DNA from: Microvirga arvi
Lineage (GTDB): Bacteria; Pseudomonadota; Alphaproteobacteria; Rhizobiales; Beijerinckiaceae
NCBI RefSeq assembly: GCF_016892765.1
Contig: NZ_JAFEMD010000021.1
Span: 42,252 to 106,251 of the forward strand
Reading direction: 5' to 3'
DNA: 64,000 bases
Shown here: in pieces, positions 49,945-59,351 of the stretch
Position numbering within the stretch: position 1 is the stretch's first letter
How the letters are laid out: the number at the start of each line of letters is the position of its first letter
The notes under the pieces: model-generated
What the model was told of the DNA's origin: nothing
Seen by the model: only the letters and a program-made list of their open reading frames with translations
Database searches by the model: none
Translations under genes and position numbers: made by a program

Positions 49945-51540
49945 CTATTCGCGGGCTCCATGCTTCAGGGCATCCCTGATGCGCCGGATGATGACTCCCT
50001 TCGCGTTCCGGCCGGCTGCTGCCTCCATGGCGTCATTGATCTCGAGAAGCAGCTCCGCGTAGTCGTTGTGCCAGTCCCGGTGCCCAGCACTCGCGCTCGG
50101 CAGGCGCTCCTCATGGCGTTCGATCCTGACAGCCCGGTCGCCAGCCAGATCATAGACGTCATCGATCTCCGGTATGATCGCGCCGGGCACATGGTCGAGT
50201 TCGGCGAGGGACGATTGCAGCGCCTTGAGCGGCGCATCTTCCCCATGCACGAGGAAGACCCCGCGTCGGACCGGAAGGCGCTCGACCAGCCAGGCCTTCA
50301 GCTCGGGCCTGTCCGCATGCCCTGAGTAGAGGTCGAGCGTCCGCATGCGAGCACGGACCTTGACCTCCTCACCGTGGATCCGGACCTTCGAGGCGCCGTC
50401 CTGCAAGATCCTCCCGAGCGTTCCCTGCGCCTGGAAGCCGACGAAGAGAACGGTGGCTTCGTCCCGCCACAGCCACGCCTTCAGGTGATGCCGGATGCGG
50501 CCCGCCTCGCACATGCCGCTGGCCGCAATGATGATGTGGAAGCTGTGAATGCGATCGATGGCCTTGCTCTGCTCGACGGTCTCCGTGAAGCGGACCCATC
50601 GGGATTCGAGCGCCTGCACCAGGTCGGAGCCGTTCCTGAGTTCCCCGGCATGCCTCTTGAAGATGCTGCTGGCCTTCGAGGCCAGCGGCGAGTCGATAAA
50701 GATCGGAATGTCCGGCAGTTCGCCCGATTCCATCAGTTCCATGAGATCGACGAGAAGCTCTTGCGTCCTCTCGACCGCGAAAGACGGAATGAGCAATACC
50801 CCGCTCGGATGCATCGCCGCGCGGACATCGTCGCGCAGCATCCGGCGGCGGTGTTCGATGGTGGTGCCGGCCCGGTCCGTATCGCCATAGGTTGACTCGA
50901 GGAGGACGTAATCGAGGTCCCTCGGGCCGTCCGGGTCCGGTTGCAGGAGCTTGTGGTCAGGGCCGATATCGCCGGAGAACAGCAGGCGCGTCGGCCTCTC
51001 GTCACCGCCATGCGTCACCTCCATCTCGATGGAGGCCGAGCCCAGAAGATGACCCGCATTCCAGTAGCGGGCCCGGAAACCGGGAGCGACATCCTGCCAT
51101 TGGCCGTAAGCCACTGGCCGGAACTGCGTGAGGGACGCGACGGCATCCTCTTCCGTGTAGATCGGGGACACCGTCTCTCGCCCGCGGCGGCGGTTGCGGC
51201 GGTTGAGTTGGTCCACCTCCATTTCCTGGATGTAGCCGGAATCCGGCAGCATGATGGACGCAAGATCGGCCGTTCCGGCCGTTGCGTAGATCGGGCCGTC
51301 AAAGCCTGCTTTCACGAGCTTCGGCACGAGGCCGCTGTGGTCGATGTGGGCATGGGTGAGGCACAGGGCGCTGATGCCGGCAGCGCGGAACGGGAAGTGC
51401 TGATAATTGAGTTCCCTCTCCTCCTTTGAGCCTTGAAACATTCCGCAATCGACAAGGACGTGGGCTGCTTCCGTCTCGAGCATGAAGCAAGAGCCGGTCA
51501 CGGTTCGGGCGGCGCCGTGGAAGTGAAGGCGAAGCGACAA
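49945..51540 (-). CDS. Beta-CASP MBL-fold RNA-processing enzyme
   Basis: A 531-residue metallo-beta-lactamase/beta-CASP protein related to the CPSF-73/Ysh1 nuclease group. Motifs: LCLTHAHIDHSGLVPKLV (motif 2), NAGHLLGSASIEM (motif 3), LLFSGDIGPDHKL (motif 4), and in the CASP part SGMCEAGRIRHHLKAW, GYSGHADRPEL-like LYSGHADRPELKAWL and FLVHGEDAPLKAL. It should cut or trim RNA. The start is TTG 51540 with AGGAGG 5 bases upstream. Similar genes occur in stress clusters of other Rhizobiales, as I recall. Confidence 0.9.
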   Translation of the reverse strand: MSLRLHFHGAARTVTGSCFMLETEAAHVLVDCGMFQGSKEERELNYQHFPFRAAGISALCLTHAHIDHSGLVPKLVKAGFDGPIYATAGTADLASIMLPDSGYIQEMEVDQLNRRNRRRGRETVSPIYTEEDAVASLTQFRPVAYGQWQDVAPGFRARYWNAGHLLGSASIEMEVTHGGDERPTRLLFSGDIGPDHKLLQPDPDGPRDLDYVLLESTYGDTDRAGTTIEHRRRMLRDDVRAAMHPSGVLLIPSFAVERTQELLVDLMELMESGELPDIPIFIDSPLASKASSIFKRHAGELRNGSDLVQALESRWVRFTETVEQSKAIDRIHSFHIIIAASGMCEAGRIRHHLKAWLWRDEATVLFVGFQAQGTLGRILQDGASKVRIHGEEVKVRARMRTLDLYSGHADRPELKAWLVERLPVRRGVFLVHGEDAPLKALQSSLAELDHVPGAIIPEIDDVYDLAGDRAVRIERHEERLPSASAGHRDWHNDYAELLLEINDAMEAAAGRNAKGVIIRRIRDALKHGARE

Positions 51541-51647
51541 GGGAACCTCCTGAATGCAAGGAAGCGTCAGCTTAGAAGAATCGCACCTTGGTACACCCTC
51601 GTCGAGCCGCTAGGTTTGATCCATGCCAAACCAGCGGAACGGCGATC

Positions 51648-52343
51648 ATGACCTCTCAAGCAGCGTCATCCAACGACATCTGCTCCATCACAGGCAAGAC
51701 GTACCCCCGAAGAGACTTTCTCCTCCTCGATCACTTACATCCGGCTCTCGCCGAGAGGATCCGCCAGGATCATCCGGCTCTGGCTGCCGACAGTCGCATA
51801 AGCCGGGCAGCGGTGGACCAATACCGCCTACGCTATGTTGAAGAACTGCTCCGCCAGGAACGCGGCGAATTGACCAAGCTCGACAGCGAGGTCGCCCGCA
51901 GCCTTGCCGAAGGCAGCATGGTCTCGGCGAATGTCGAGGAGAGCTACGATGAGCGCCGCACGCTTGGCGAGCGCCTGTCAGACGGGCTTGCCTCTTTCGG
52001 CGGCAGTTGGCCGTTTCTCATCTTCTTCGCCATATCGCTTGGCGTGTGGATCATCATCAATGTCGCACGTGGTCAACAGGCCTTCGATCCTTACCCCTAC
52101 ATCCTCCTGAACCTGCTTCTGTCCTGCCTCGCGGCCGTTCAGGCCCCGATCATCATGATGAGCCAGAGGCGCCAGGAATCGAAGGACCGGCTGCGCTCCC
52201 TCAACGACTACCGGGTCAATCTGAAGGCGGAGCTCGAAATCCGGCACCTGCACGAGAAGATCGACCATCTGACCACGCGGCAATGGGAGCGGCTCGCGGA
52301 AATCCAGGAACTCCAGATCGAGCTCTTGCAGGAGCGCCGCTGA
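51648..52343 (+). CDS. DUF1003 membrane protein
   Basis: A 231-residue protein. An N-terminal soluble part has ICSITGKTYPRRDFLLLDHLHP. The DUF1003 core has two membrane helices (about 120-140 WPFLIFFAISLGVWIIINVA and 150-172 PYILLNLLLSCLAAVQAPII) followed by MMSQRRQESKDRLRSLNDYRVNLKAE and a coiled-coil end. DUF1003 proteins are often near ion transporters; function unknown. Divergent from the beta-CASP gene. Confidence 0.88.
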   Translation: MTSQAASSNDICSITGKTYPRRDFLLLDHLHPALAERIRQDHPALAADSRISRAAVDQYRLRYVEELLRQERGELTKLDSEVARSLAEGSMVSANVEESYDERRTLGERLSDGLASFGGSWPFLIFFAISLGVWIIINVARGQQAFDPYPYILLNLLLSCLAAVQAPIIMMSQRRQESKDRLRSLNDYRVNLKAELEIRHLHEKIDHLTTRQWERLAEIQELQIELLQERR

Positions 52344-52384
52344 GCATGGATCGGGGCCACGATGGCTGCGGGGCTCCTCGAGCG

Positions 52385-52573
52385 CTACCTCGCCTTCTTG
52401 CCGAGGCGGCGCATGGCCTCGATCCATGCTGCCCGTTTGCCGTCACCCATGCCCTCGATCATGCCGATCAGCGTATGCCGGCTCGGACCGATGCCGACCA
52501 GTGACAGGATGCTGCGCTTGAGGCTCTTGAGACTGTGCGCCCCTAAGTACCATCGGAAGACGAAGGCGGGCAT
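52385..52573 (-). CDS. Small basic protein, unknown
   Basis: A 62-residue frame whose third codon positions are strongly GC-rich, like the real genes here. It reads FVFRWYLGAHSLKSLKRSIL, then GIGPSRHTLIGMIEGMGDGK and AAWIEAMRRLGKKAR. There is no good ribosome site. It follows the P-type ATPase gene by 24 bases on the same strand and could be the tail gene of that operon. Convergent with the DUF1003 gene. Confidence 0.55.
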   Translation of the reverse strand: MPAFVFRWYLGAHSLKSLKRSILSLVGIGPSRHTLIGMIEGMGDGKRAAWIEAMRRLGKKAR

Positions 52574-52597
52574 GCCCGTGGATGATGGCGATGCGTG

Positions 52598-55195
52598 TCA
52601 TGCCGCTGGCCGCTGCGTAGTGCCGAGCGTCAATGGGAGCCGGAACCGCTTGGCGAATCCGTACCAGCCGCCAGCCATGAGCGCGATTGGCAGAGTGATC
52701 GCCAACCACGAGAGAGTCGGCGGCGAGAGACGGAGGATGGTGGCAAGCTGTGGAATGTAAAGAACCGCGGTGACGATGACGGCGGCCCCAGCTCCAATCC
52801 CCCAGAAGGCAAGCCTCCTCCTGTCGAAGAAGGAAGTGCCCGGCTCTGCCGCGTCGGCGAAGGCGAGGACGAGGTTGCCGAGCACCAGGGCAGCGAAAGC
52901 CGCAGCCCGCGCCTGCGTCTCGGGAACGCCGGCATTCAATGCCCAGACATAAAGGCCGAGGACCGCCCCGAGAACGACAGTCCCCTGGAGGAACCCGAAG
53001 GCGATCTGGGAGGTGCCGAACAACGGCTCGGCAGCAGGCCGCGGCGGCTTCTCCATCGCGTGCCGCTCGCTGGGCTCCCCCTCGAAGACAAGCGAGCAGA
53101 CCGGATCAATCACAAGCTCCAGCAAGATCACGTGCATCGGATACAGGATCGGCGGCAGGCCCATGAGCAACGGCAGAAGGGCTAGCCCGGCGATGGGCAC
53201 GTGAACTGCCGTCACGTAGGTGAGCGCCTTGCGCAGGTTCGTGAAGATGCGCCGCCCGAGGCGCACGCCGCCGATGATCGACACGAAACGGTCGTCGAGG
53301 AGGACAAGGTCCGCGGCCTCCCGCGCCACGTCGGTGCCGCGCTGCCCCATGGCAATGCCGATGTGGGCGGCTTCGAGCGCCGGCGCATCGTTGACGCCGT
53401 CCCCGGTCATGGCGACGACCTCACCGTTGGCCTTCAACGCCTCGACCAGGGCGAGCTTCTGCTCCGGCATGATGCGGGCAAAGACCCGGATCCGCCGCAC
53501 CCGTTCACGCAGCCCTTCCGGATCGAGTTCGGCCACCTCCCTGCCGGTGAGCACGCCGGCGCTCACGTCGATCCCCGCCCGGCGGGCGATCTCCAGGGCC
53601 GTGGCCGGGTAGTCGCCCGTGATCATCGCAACCGTGATCCCGGCCCGTTTCGCCTCGGCGACGGCCTGGGGAACATCGGATCGAACCGCATCCTCAAACC
53701 CGATCAGGCCCTCGAACCGGAACGCCAGATCCACTGGAGCCCGCGCGTGGTCCCTTTCATCGCGGGCGGATGCCACGCCCAGAACCCGCAGGCCGCGGCT
53801 CGCCAGTCCTGCGACCACGGCATCCATCGCGGCCCGTTCGTCATCGCCCATGCGGCAGAGACGGAAAATCGCCTCCGGCGCTCCTTTTGCGGCATACAGA
53901 ACGCCACCCGAGGGGTTCAGCCAAACCTGGATGAACGCCAGCAACTCGGGACGGAGCGGATAGGTGCGCAGCGGGGTCTCGGCCCAAACCGATTCAGGGA
54001 GAACCCGCATTCCCAGTATGCGGACAGCCCTGTCCATGGGATCGACCGGGCGGGCGGCGGATGCAAGCAATGCCGTCCGGAGCGGCTCGGCGGCAGCGCC
54101 GGAAAGCCTGGCATGGCCCCGCAGATCCTGCACCTCTCCGCCCCGCCAAGCCGTGGTGAGCACCATCCGGTTCTCGGTCAACGTCCCGGTCTTGTCGACG
54201 CACAGGAACGTGGCGGCTCCGAGCGTCTCGATGACCGCGGCGCGGCGCACGAGCACCTTGTGCCGGGCGAGGCGGAAGGCCCCGAGCGCCATGAAGATCG
54301 CCAGCACCATCGGGAACTCCTCCGGCAGCAGCGCGATGGCCAGCGTGATGCCGGACAATGTGCCGCCGATCCAGTCGTCCCGCAGCACCCCGTACGCCAC
54401 GGCGACGATGGCGCAGAATGCGAGCGCGAGGATCCCGAGTTTGGCGACGAGCGCGCCGGTCGTCTTCTGGAGCAGCGTCGGCTCATCCTCGATGGCGGCC
54501 AGCGAGGCGCCGATGCGCCCCAGCCGCGTCGAGGGACCGGTGTGCAGGATATGAACCGTGCCCTGCCCGCGTACGTTCAGGGTCCCGCCGAACAGGTAAG
54601 GCGTGTCGTCTCCCCCCGGCTCGGGATCGCCAGCCTGGTCCGTATCGGCCGCTGCCGGACGTTTGGACACCGGAACCGACTCGCCGGTGAGGGTCGACTC
54701 GTCGACCGTCAGCGCGTCTCCCGCGATCAGGAGACCATCGGCGGGCAGACGTTCGCCCTCACCGACCAAGACAAGATCGCCCGGCACGAGGTCGCGGGCC
54801 GGGACGCGCCGCTCGGTCCCACCGCGGATCACCCGGGCGAAGGGTTCGGCCAGTTCGCGCAGGGCCGCCAGGGCTTGCTCGCTCCTGGCCTCTTGCAGCA
54901 CCACCAGGCCGATCGTCACGACGGCACCGGCCGTCATGAACAGGCCCTCTCCAATGTCGCCTAGCACCAGGTAGAGCCCGGCCGCGGCCAGCAGAAGCAG
55001 GAACATCGGCTCGCGCAGGATCCCGCGGACGATGTCAACCAAGCCGCGGGAACGCTTGCCTGTGATCGCGTTGGGACCATGCTGCGCGAGGCGGCGCTGC
55101 GCCTCGGCCTCGTCGAGGCCCGTCAAACCCGTAGTTACGACCACCGCGCCGTCCGCATCATGGCCGCCCGGCGCGGTTTGAGCATCCACGGCCAT
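52598..55195 (-). CDS. P-type cation-translocating ATPase (P2-like)
   Basis: An 865-residue ion pump. An N-terminal cation-ATPase domain (GLDEAEAQRRLAQHGPNAI) precedes about ten membrane helices. The actuator has TLTGESVPVSK; helix 4 has LLPEEFPMVL in place of the PEGLP of calcium pumps; the phosphorylation site is CVDKTGTLTENRM; the hinge is MTGDGVNDAPAL. Ion unknown: Ca2+, Mg2+ or another cation. It lies 27 bases after a universal stress gene; pairing of such a pump with Usp proteins recalls CtpF in the mycobacterial DosR regulon. Confidence 0.93.
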   Translation of the reverse strand: MAVDAQTAPGGHDADGAVVVTTGLTGLDEAEAQRRLAQHGPNAITGKRSRGLVDIVRGILREPMFLLLLAAAGLYLVLGDIGEGLFMTAGAVVTIGLVVLQEARSEQALAALRELAEPFARVIRGGTERRVPARDLVPGDLVLVGEGERLPADGLLIAGDALTVDESTLTGESVPVSKRPAAADTDQAGDPEPGGDDTPYLFGGTLNVRGQGTVHILHTGPSTRLGRIGASLAAIEDEPTLLQKTTGALVAKLGILALAFCAIVAVAYGVLRDDWIGGTLSGITLAIALLPEEFPMVLAIFMALGAFRLARHKVLVRRAAVIETLGAATFLCVDKTGTLTENRMVLTTAWRGGEVQDLRGHARLSGAAAEPLRTALLASAARPVDPMDRAVRILGMRVLPESVWAETPLRTYPLRPELLAFIQVWLNPSGGVLYAAKGAPEAIFRLCRMGDDERAAMDAVVAGLASRGLRVLGVASARDERDHARAPVDLAFRFEGLIGFEDAVRSDVPQAVAEAKRAGITVAMITGDYPATALEIARRAGIDVSAGVLTGREVAELDPEGLRERVRRIRVFARIMPEQKLALVEALKANGEVVAMTGDGVNDAPALEAAHIGIAMGQRGTDVAREAADLVLLDDRFVSIIGGVRLGRRIFTNLRKALTYVTAVHVPIAGLALLPLLMGLPPILYPMHVILLELVIDPVCSLVFEGEPSERHAMEKPPRPAAEPLFGTSQIAFGFLQGTVVLGAVLGLYVWALNAGVPETQARAAAFAALVLGNLVLAFADAAEPGTSFFDRRRLAFWGIGAGAAVIVTAVLYIPQLATILRLSPPTLSWLAITLPIALMAGGWYGFAKRFRLPLTLGTTQRPAA

Positions 55196-55222
55196 GTGCG
55201 CCTCCGGTTGGCACGGTCCGCC

Positions 55223-56056
55223 TCAATGGGCCACCAGGATCGGGCTTTCGGAGGCGGTGAGCATGTCCCGCGTCGCGCCGCCAAACACCTGCTCCCTCAG
55301 GCGGGTGTGGCCATAGGCTCCCATGATGACGAGATCCGCGGAAATGCGGCGCGCCTCCTCGAGGATGACTTCGGCGACAGCGCGGTCCCGGCTGTCAGCG
55401 GTGACGACCTCCGCGACGACATTATGGTGGGCGACATGGGCCTTCACCTCCGCATATGACCTCGTATCCGCCGGAGGATCCACGACCAGGACGACCACTC
55501 GGGCTGCCTGCTCGACGAAGTCCAGCCCCTCGCGGAGGGCGCGCGCCGCCTCGCGGCTGCCGTTCCAGGCAACCAACACGGTTTGGATCGGCCCCTGCCG
55601 GTGGCGACCGGGCGGCACGAGGAGAAGCGCGCGTCCACTGCCGAAGAGCACTGCTTCCACCAGGTCCGGCCAGACCGCTGTCTCGGCCCCGCCATAGGGA
55701 CGCGTGGCAATAAAGAGATCGGCGCAACGGGCCTGGTCCACGACCTTCCCGGACAACGCACCGAACGTCTCGTCGAATCGGCGCAGCTCGCCCGTCACCT
55801 GAAGGCCGGCCAGTCGCTCCGTCAGCCGCTTGGCCGTGGCATCGCCCTCTTTCAGGGCTTGGTCCTGGAGCTCGGTCAGAACCTGGATCGCGGCCGCTCC
55901 GCCATCCATGGGAATGGCGACCGTGAGGTCAGGAAGTTGGTTGGTAAAGAGCCCGATCAGATGAGCCCGCCCGGGCGATGCGAGGGCTTGTCCATGTTCC
56001 AACCGGATCTCGTCTTCGGGGCTTCCATCGAGATGCACCATGATGTCCTTGATCAT
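55223..56056 (-). CDS. Universal stress protein, two-domain
   Basis: A 277-residue tandem Usp. It begins MIKDIMVHLDGSPEDEIRLEHGQ; the second domain starts IQTVLVAWNGSREAARALREG and carries the ATP loop MGAYGHTRLREQVFGGATRDML. It heads the usp-ATPase-small protein operon and is divergent from phaC, sharing a spacer with a FixK-type box. Confidence 0.93.
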   Translation of the reverse strand: MIKDIMVHLDGSPEDEIRLEHGQALASPGRAHLIGLFTNQLPDLTVAIPMDGGAAAIQVLTELQDQALKEGDATAKRLTERLAGLQVTGELRRFDETFGALSGKVVDQARCADLFIATRPYGGAETAVWPDLVEAVLFGSGRALLLVPPGRHRQGPIQTVLVAWNGSREAARALREGLDFVEQAARVVVLVVDPPADTRSYAEVKAHVAHHNVVAEVVTADSRDRAVAEVILEEARRISADLVIMGAYGHTRLREQVFGGATRDMLTASESPILVAH

Positions 56057-56141
56057 CGCTCTCTCCCTCTGCGTGCCCGGACACAGCCGTTGTGCCGCAG
56101 CGACTATCGATCATCATGTGGTCGAAATCGGGATGGATGCT

Positions 56142-56155
56142 TTGATCTGACGCAA
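56142..56155. promoter_or_regulatory. FixK-type box 3
   Basis: TTGATCTGACGCAA fits TTG(A/C)-N6-(T/G)CAA, the pattern reported for Bradyrhizobium FixK2. It is near mid-spacer: 86 bases before the usp-ATPase operon (minus) and 77 bases before phaC (plus), so it could serve both. Confidence 0.6.
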
Positions 56156-56231
56156 TTCGCCTGAGAACGCCCCGGAATAATGTCGAGTGATCCACCGACC
56201 TCGGCATGCGGGGTTAAGCCCGGAGGCTGCA

Positions 56232-58103
56232 ATGCCGTCCCATACGTCTGGTGCACTTACAAGCGGTCACGCGCCAAAGGCCCAAGCCGCCCCACTTCCC
56301 CAGCGGAGGCCAGATCGGCTTCCTGAACGAACCGTGCCTTCGCCCACCCTTCAGTCCCAACCGTCCGATGATGCCGAACTCCATCGGATCCGGGATGCTC
56401 TCGATCATGCCGCCCATGCGAGCCTGGCGCGACTCACTGGCGGCCTGTCGCCGGCCGCAGTCGTCGACGCCTACATGGACTGGGCCGTCAATCTCGCCAT
56501 CTCGCCGGGCAAGCAAGTTGAACTCGCGGTGAAGGCAGCCCGCAAATGGGCGCGGCTGACCCAGTTTGCCTCACGCTGCGCCAGTGGCGGAGGCACATGC
56601 GAGCCGTGCATCGAGCCGCTGCCCCAGGACAAACGCTTTGCCGGAGCCGACTGGCAGAAATGGCCTTTCAATCTCATTCAACAAGGCTTCCTGCTCCAGC
56701 AGCAGTGGTGGGACAACGCGACAACCGGGATCGACGGCGTCACCAAGCAGCATCAGGCTGTGGTCGAGTTCATCTCTCGCCAGATCCTCGATATGGCATC
56801 ACCTTCGAATTTCATCGCGACGAACCCGGTCGTGCAGCGGCGTATCCTGGAAACGGGTGGCCAGAACCTCGTGCAGGGCTTTCGCAACTTCCTGGACGAT
56901 TGGGAGAGGATTGCCCGCTCGAAGCCTCCCGCAGGCGTGGAGGCCTTCCAGGTGGGACGGGATGTAGCCGTCACGCCAGGCAAGGTGATCTACCGCAACC
57001 GTCTTATCGAGCTGATCCAGTACGCACCGACCACCGCAAAGGTTCGCCCGGAGCCGATCCTGATCGTGCCCGCCTGGATCATGAAGTACTACATCCTGGA
57101 CCTCTCACCCCAGAACTCCCTCGTCCGCTACCTCACGGACCAGGGCTTCACAGTGTTCATCATCTCCTGGAAGAACCCGACCGCGGAAGATCGGGACCTC
57201 GGCATGGACGATTACCGAGCGCTTGGCGTGATGGCGGCGCTGGATGCCGTGGACGCGGTCGTTCCTGGTCATAAGGTTCATGCGGCCGGTTACTGCCTTG
57301 GCGGCACTCTTCTCTCCATTGCCGCCGCCGCGATGGCACGCGACGGGGACAAACGACTGGAAACCCTATCCCTGCTTGCTGCGCAGGCCGACTTTCGGGA
57401 GGCCGGAGAGCTCACCTTGTTCATCAACGAGAGTCAGGTCCACTTCCTTGAAGACCTGATGCGCAGCCAAGGCTATCTCGACACCCGGCAGATGGCCGGG
57501 GCTTTCCAGCTGCTGCGCTCGAACGACCTGATCTGGTCGAGGCTCGTGCGGCACTACCTCATGGGCGAGAGGACGCCCCTGAACGATCTCATGGCCTGGA
57601 ATGCCGATGCAACCCGCATGCCATACCGTATGCATGCGGATTACCTGAGGCAGCTTTTCCTGGACAACGACCTCGCCGAAGGACGTTTTCAGGTCGACGG
57701 CCGTCCCATCGCCATCAGCGACATCCGGGCGCCGATCTTTGCTGTCGGCACCAAGAGCGATCACGTGGCGCCCTGGCGCTCCACGTTCAAGATCCATCTG
57801 CTCGCCGATACCGACGTGACATTCCTTCTCACGACGAGCGGCCACAACGCCGGCATCGTGGCCGGACCGGACAACGCGAAGGGGAGCTTCCAGATACTGA
57901 CAAGATCCGCTACGGGCCAGTTTCTGGATCCCGACACATGGACCAGGATCGCACCTCGCTTCGAGGGTTCCTGGTGGCCGGAATGGGCGCGCTGGCTCGC
58001 CTTACATTCCGGAGAGCTTACGGATCCACCTGCATTGGGCGCACCCGCACATGGCTATCCTGCCCTGTGCGATGCACCTGGCACCTACGTGATGCAGGCC
58101 TGA
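56232..58103 (+). CDS. phaC: Polyhydroxyalkanoate synthase
   Basis: Polymerises hydroxyacyl-CoA into storage polyester. From ATG 56232 (GGAGG 5 bases upstream) it has 623 residues. An N-terminal Pro/Gln-rich tail precedes the PhaC N-domain. The catalytic Cys 355 is in the lipase-like box AAGYCLGGTLLS; Asp is in GTKSDHVAPWRS and His in TTSGHNAGIV. It is of the PhaC-only type (no phaA/phaB beside it). I recall that one of the Bradyrhizobium synthases is induced by low oxygen through FixK2, which fits the box in front of this gene. Confidence 0.93.
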   Translation: MPSHTSGALTSGHAPKAQAAPLPQRRPDRLPERTVPSPTLQSQPSDDAELHRIRDALDHAAHASLARLTGGLSPAAVVDAYMDWAVNLAISPGKQVELAVKAARKWARLTQFASRCASGGGTCEPCIEPLPQDKRFAGADWQKWPFNLIQQGFLLQQQWWDNATTGIDGVTKQHQAVVEFISRQILDMASPSNFIATNPVVQRRILETGGQNLVQGFRNFLDDWERIARSKPPAGVEAFQVGRDVAVTPGKVIYRNRLIELIQYAPTTAKVRPEPILIVPAWIMKYYILDLSPQNSLVRYLTDQGFTVFIISWKNPTAEDRDLGMDDYRALGVMAALDAVDAVVPGHKVHAAGYCLGGTLLSIAAAAMARDGDKRLETLSLLAAQADFREAGELTLFINESQVHFLEDLMRSQGYLDTRQMAGAFQLLRSNDLIWSRLVRHYLMGERTPLNDLMAWNADATRMPYRMHADYLRQLFLDNDLAEGRFQVDGRPIAISDIRAPIFAVGTKSDHVAPWRSTFKIHLLADTDVTFLLTTSGHNAGIVAGPDNAKGSFQILTRSATGQFLDPDTWTRIAPRFEGSWWPEWARWLALHSGELTDPPALGAPAHGYPALCDAPGTYVMQA

Positions 58104-58129
58104 TCGGAAGCTTTGACATCTCCCCAACC

Positions 58130-59203
58130 CTATGGGGTGACCGCCACCTTCAGCACGCCGTCACGCTGGTGGGCGAAGAGGTCGTAAGCCTCCTCGATCT
58201 GATCGAGCTTGAAGCGATGCGTCACAAGAGGACGCGTGTCGACGCGCCCCGACGCGATGGCAGCCATGAGCCGTCGCATGCGCTCCTTGCCGCCGGGGCA
58301 GAGAGTCGTCCGGATGGTGTGGTCGCCCAGGCCTGCCAGGAAGCCGTCGAGCGGGATCCTGAGATCGCCCGAATAGACTCCGAGCGACGACAGCGTGCCG
58401 CCGGGGCGGAGCACCCGCAGCGACGCCTCGAAGGTCTCCTGCCTTCCAAGCGCCTCGATGGAAACGTCGACGCCCCGTCCGTCGGTGAGACGCCTGACTT
58501 CTTCCACCGGGTCGACCTTGGTGAAATCGACCACATGGTCCGCACCCATCCGGCGCGCCATCTCCATGCGCTCCGGCACACTCTCGACCGCGATGATCGT
58601 GGTCGCACCCATCAGCCGGGCGCCGGCCGTGGCGCACAGCCCGATCGGTCCTTGCGCAAACACAGCCACGATGTCGCCAATGCGGATCCGGCCGCTCTCC
58701 GCGCCGGAAAAGCCCGTCGACATGATGTCGGGGCACATCAGCACCTGCTCGTCGGTGAGCCCGTCCGGTACCGGAGCGAGGTTGGCCATGGCGTCGGGCA
58801 CCCGCACGTACTCGGCCTGGCATCCGTCGATGGTGTTGCCGAAGCGCCAGCCGCCCAGCGGCTTCCACCCGTGCTTGGTGCCGGCCCCATCCTGGGAATG
58901 GCAGCCGCACAGGCAAGCCTCGCTTTGCCCGCTCGGCGTGATCGCGCCGGCGATGACCCTTTGGCCTTCCCGGTAGCCCTGCACGGCCGAGCCGAGCTTC
59001 TCGATCACGCCGACAGGCTCATGGCCGATGGTCAGCCCTCGGGCTACCGGATATTCGCCCTTGAGGATGTGGACGTCCGTGCCGCAGATCGTGGTGGTGG
59101 TGATGCGGATGAGCGCATCGAGCGGACCGATATCCGGGATCGGCTTCTCGTCGAGGACGATGCGGCCGGGCTCGACGAAGACGGCTACTTTCATCTTGGG
59201 CAT
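58130..59203 (-). CDS. NAD(P)-dependent zinc alcohol dehydrogenase
   Basis: A 357-residue medium-chain dehydrogenase of the isopropanol/2,3-butanediol-like group. Catalytic zinc residues are in TTICGTDVHILKGEYP and IGHEPVGVIEKLG; the structural-zinc loop is unusual (CLCGCHSQDG), as in bacterial secondary-alcohol dehydrogenases; cofactor site is IVAVFAQGPIGLCAT. ATG 59203 best fits GGGAGAG; two earlier starts are possible. Convergent with phaC. Probably reduces aldehydes or ketones during oxygen limitation. Confidence 0.9.
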   Translation of the reverse strand: MPKMKVAVFVEPGRIVLDEKPIPDIGPLDALIRITTTTICGTDVHILKGEYPVARGLTIGHEPVGVIEKLGSAVQGYREGQRVIAGAITPSGQSEACLCGCHSQDGAGTKHGWKPLGGWRFGNTIDGCQAEYVRVPDAMANLAPVPDGLTDEQVLMCPDIMSTGFSGAESGRIRIGDIVAVFAQGPIGLCATAGARLMGATTIIAVESVPERMEMARRMGADHVVDFTKVDPVEEVRRLTDGRGVDVSIEALGRQETFEASLRVLRPGGTLSSLGVYSGDLRIPLDGFLAGLGDHTIRTTLCPGGKERMRRLMAAIASGRVDTRPLVTHRFKLDQIEEAYDLFAHQRDGVLKVAVTP

Positions 59204-59351
59204 GATCATCTCTCCCAAGTCTGGTCCTCGTTGATCATAGCACCTTTAGCGCTGGGACTCCCATCCGCGGCCTGTCGGGCCGCCGGCCGGGGATGGCCGA
59301 TCACTGGCTTTGCTTCATGGGCGCGGCATCCCCGATCGCGCGGGCCAACCT

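Noticed and set aside
51616..51629. TTGATCCATGCCAA before the DUF1003 gene as a FixK box
   Set aside because: Right half reads CCAA, and the site is only 18 bases before the ATG, too close for an activator.
53201..54964. 587-codon open frame opposite the P-type ATPase gene
   Set aside because: Mirror frame of a GC-rich gene; its product is Arg/Gly/Ala-rich with no domain, while the other strand has all P-type ATPase motifs.
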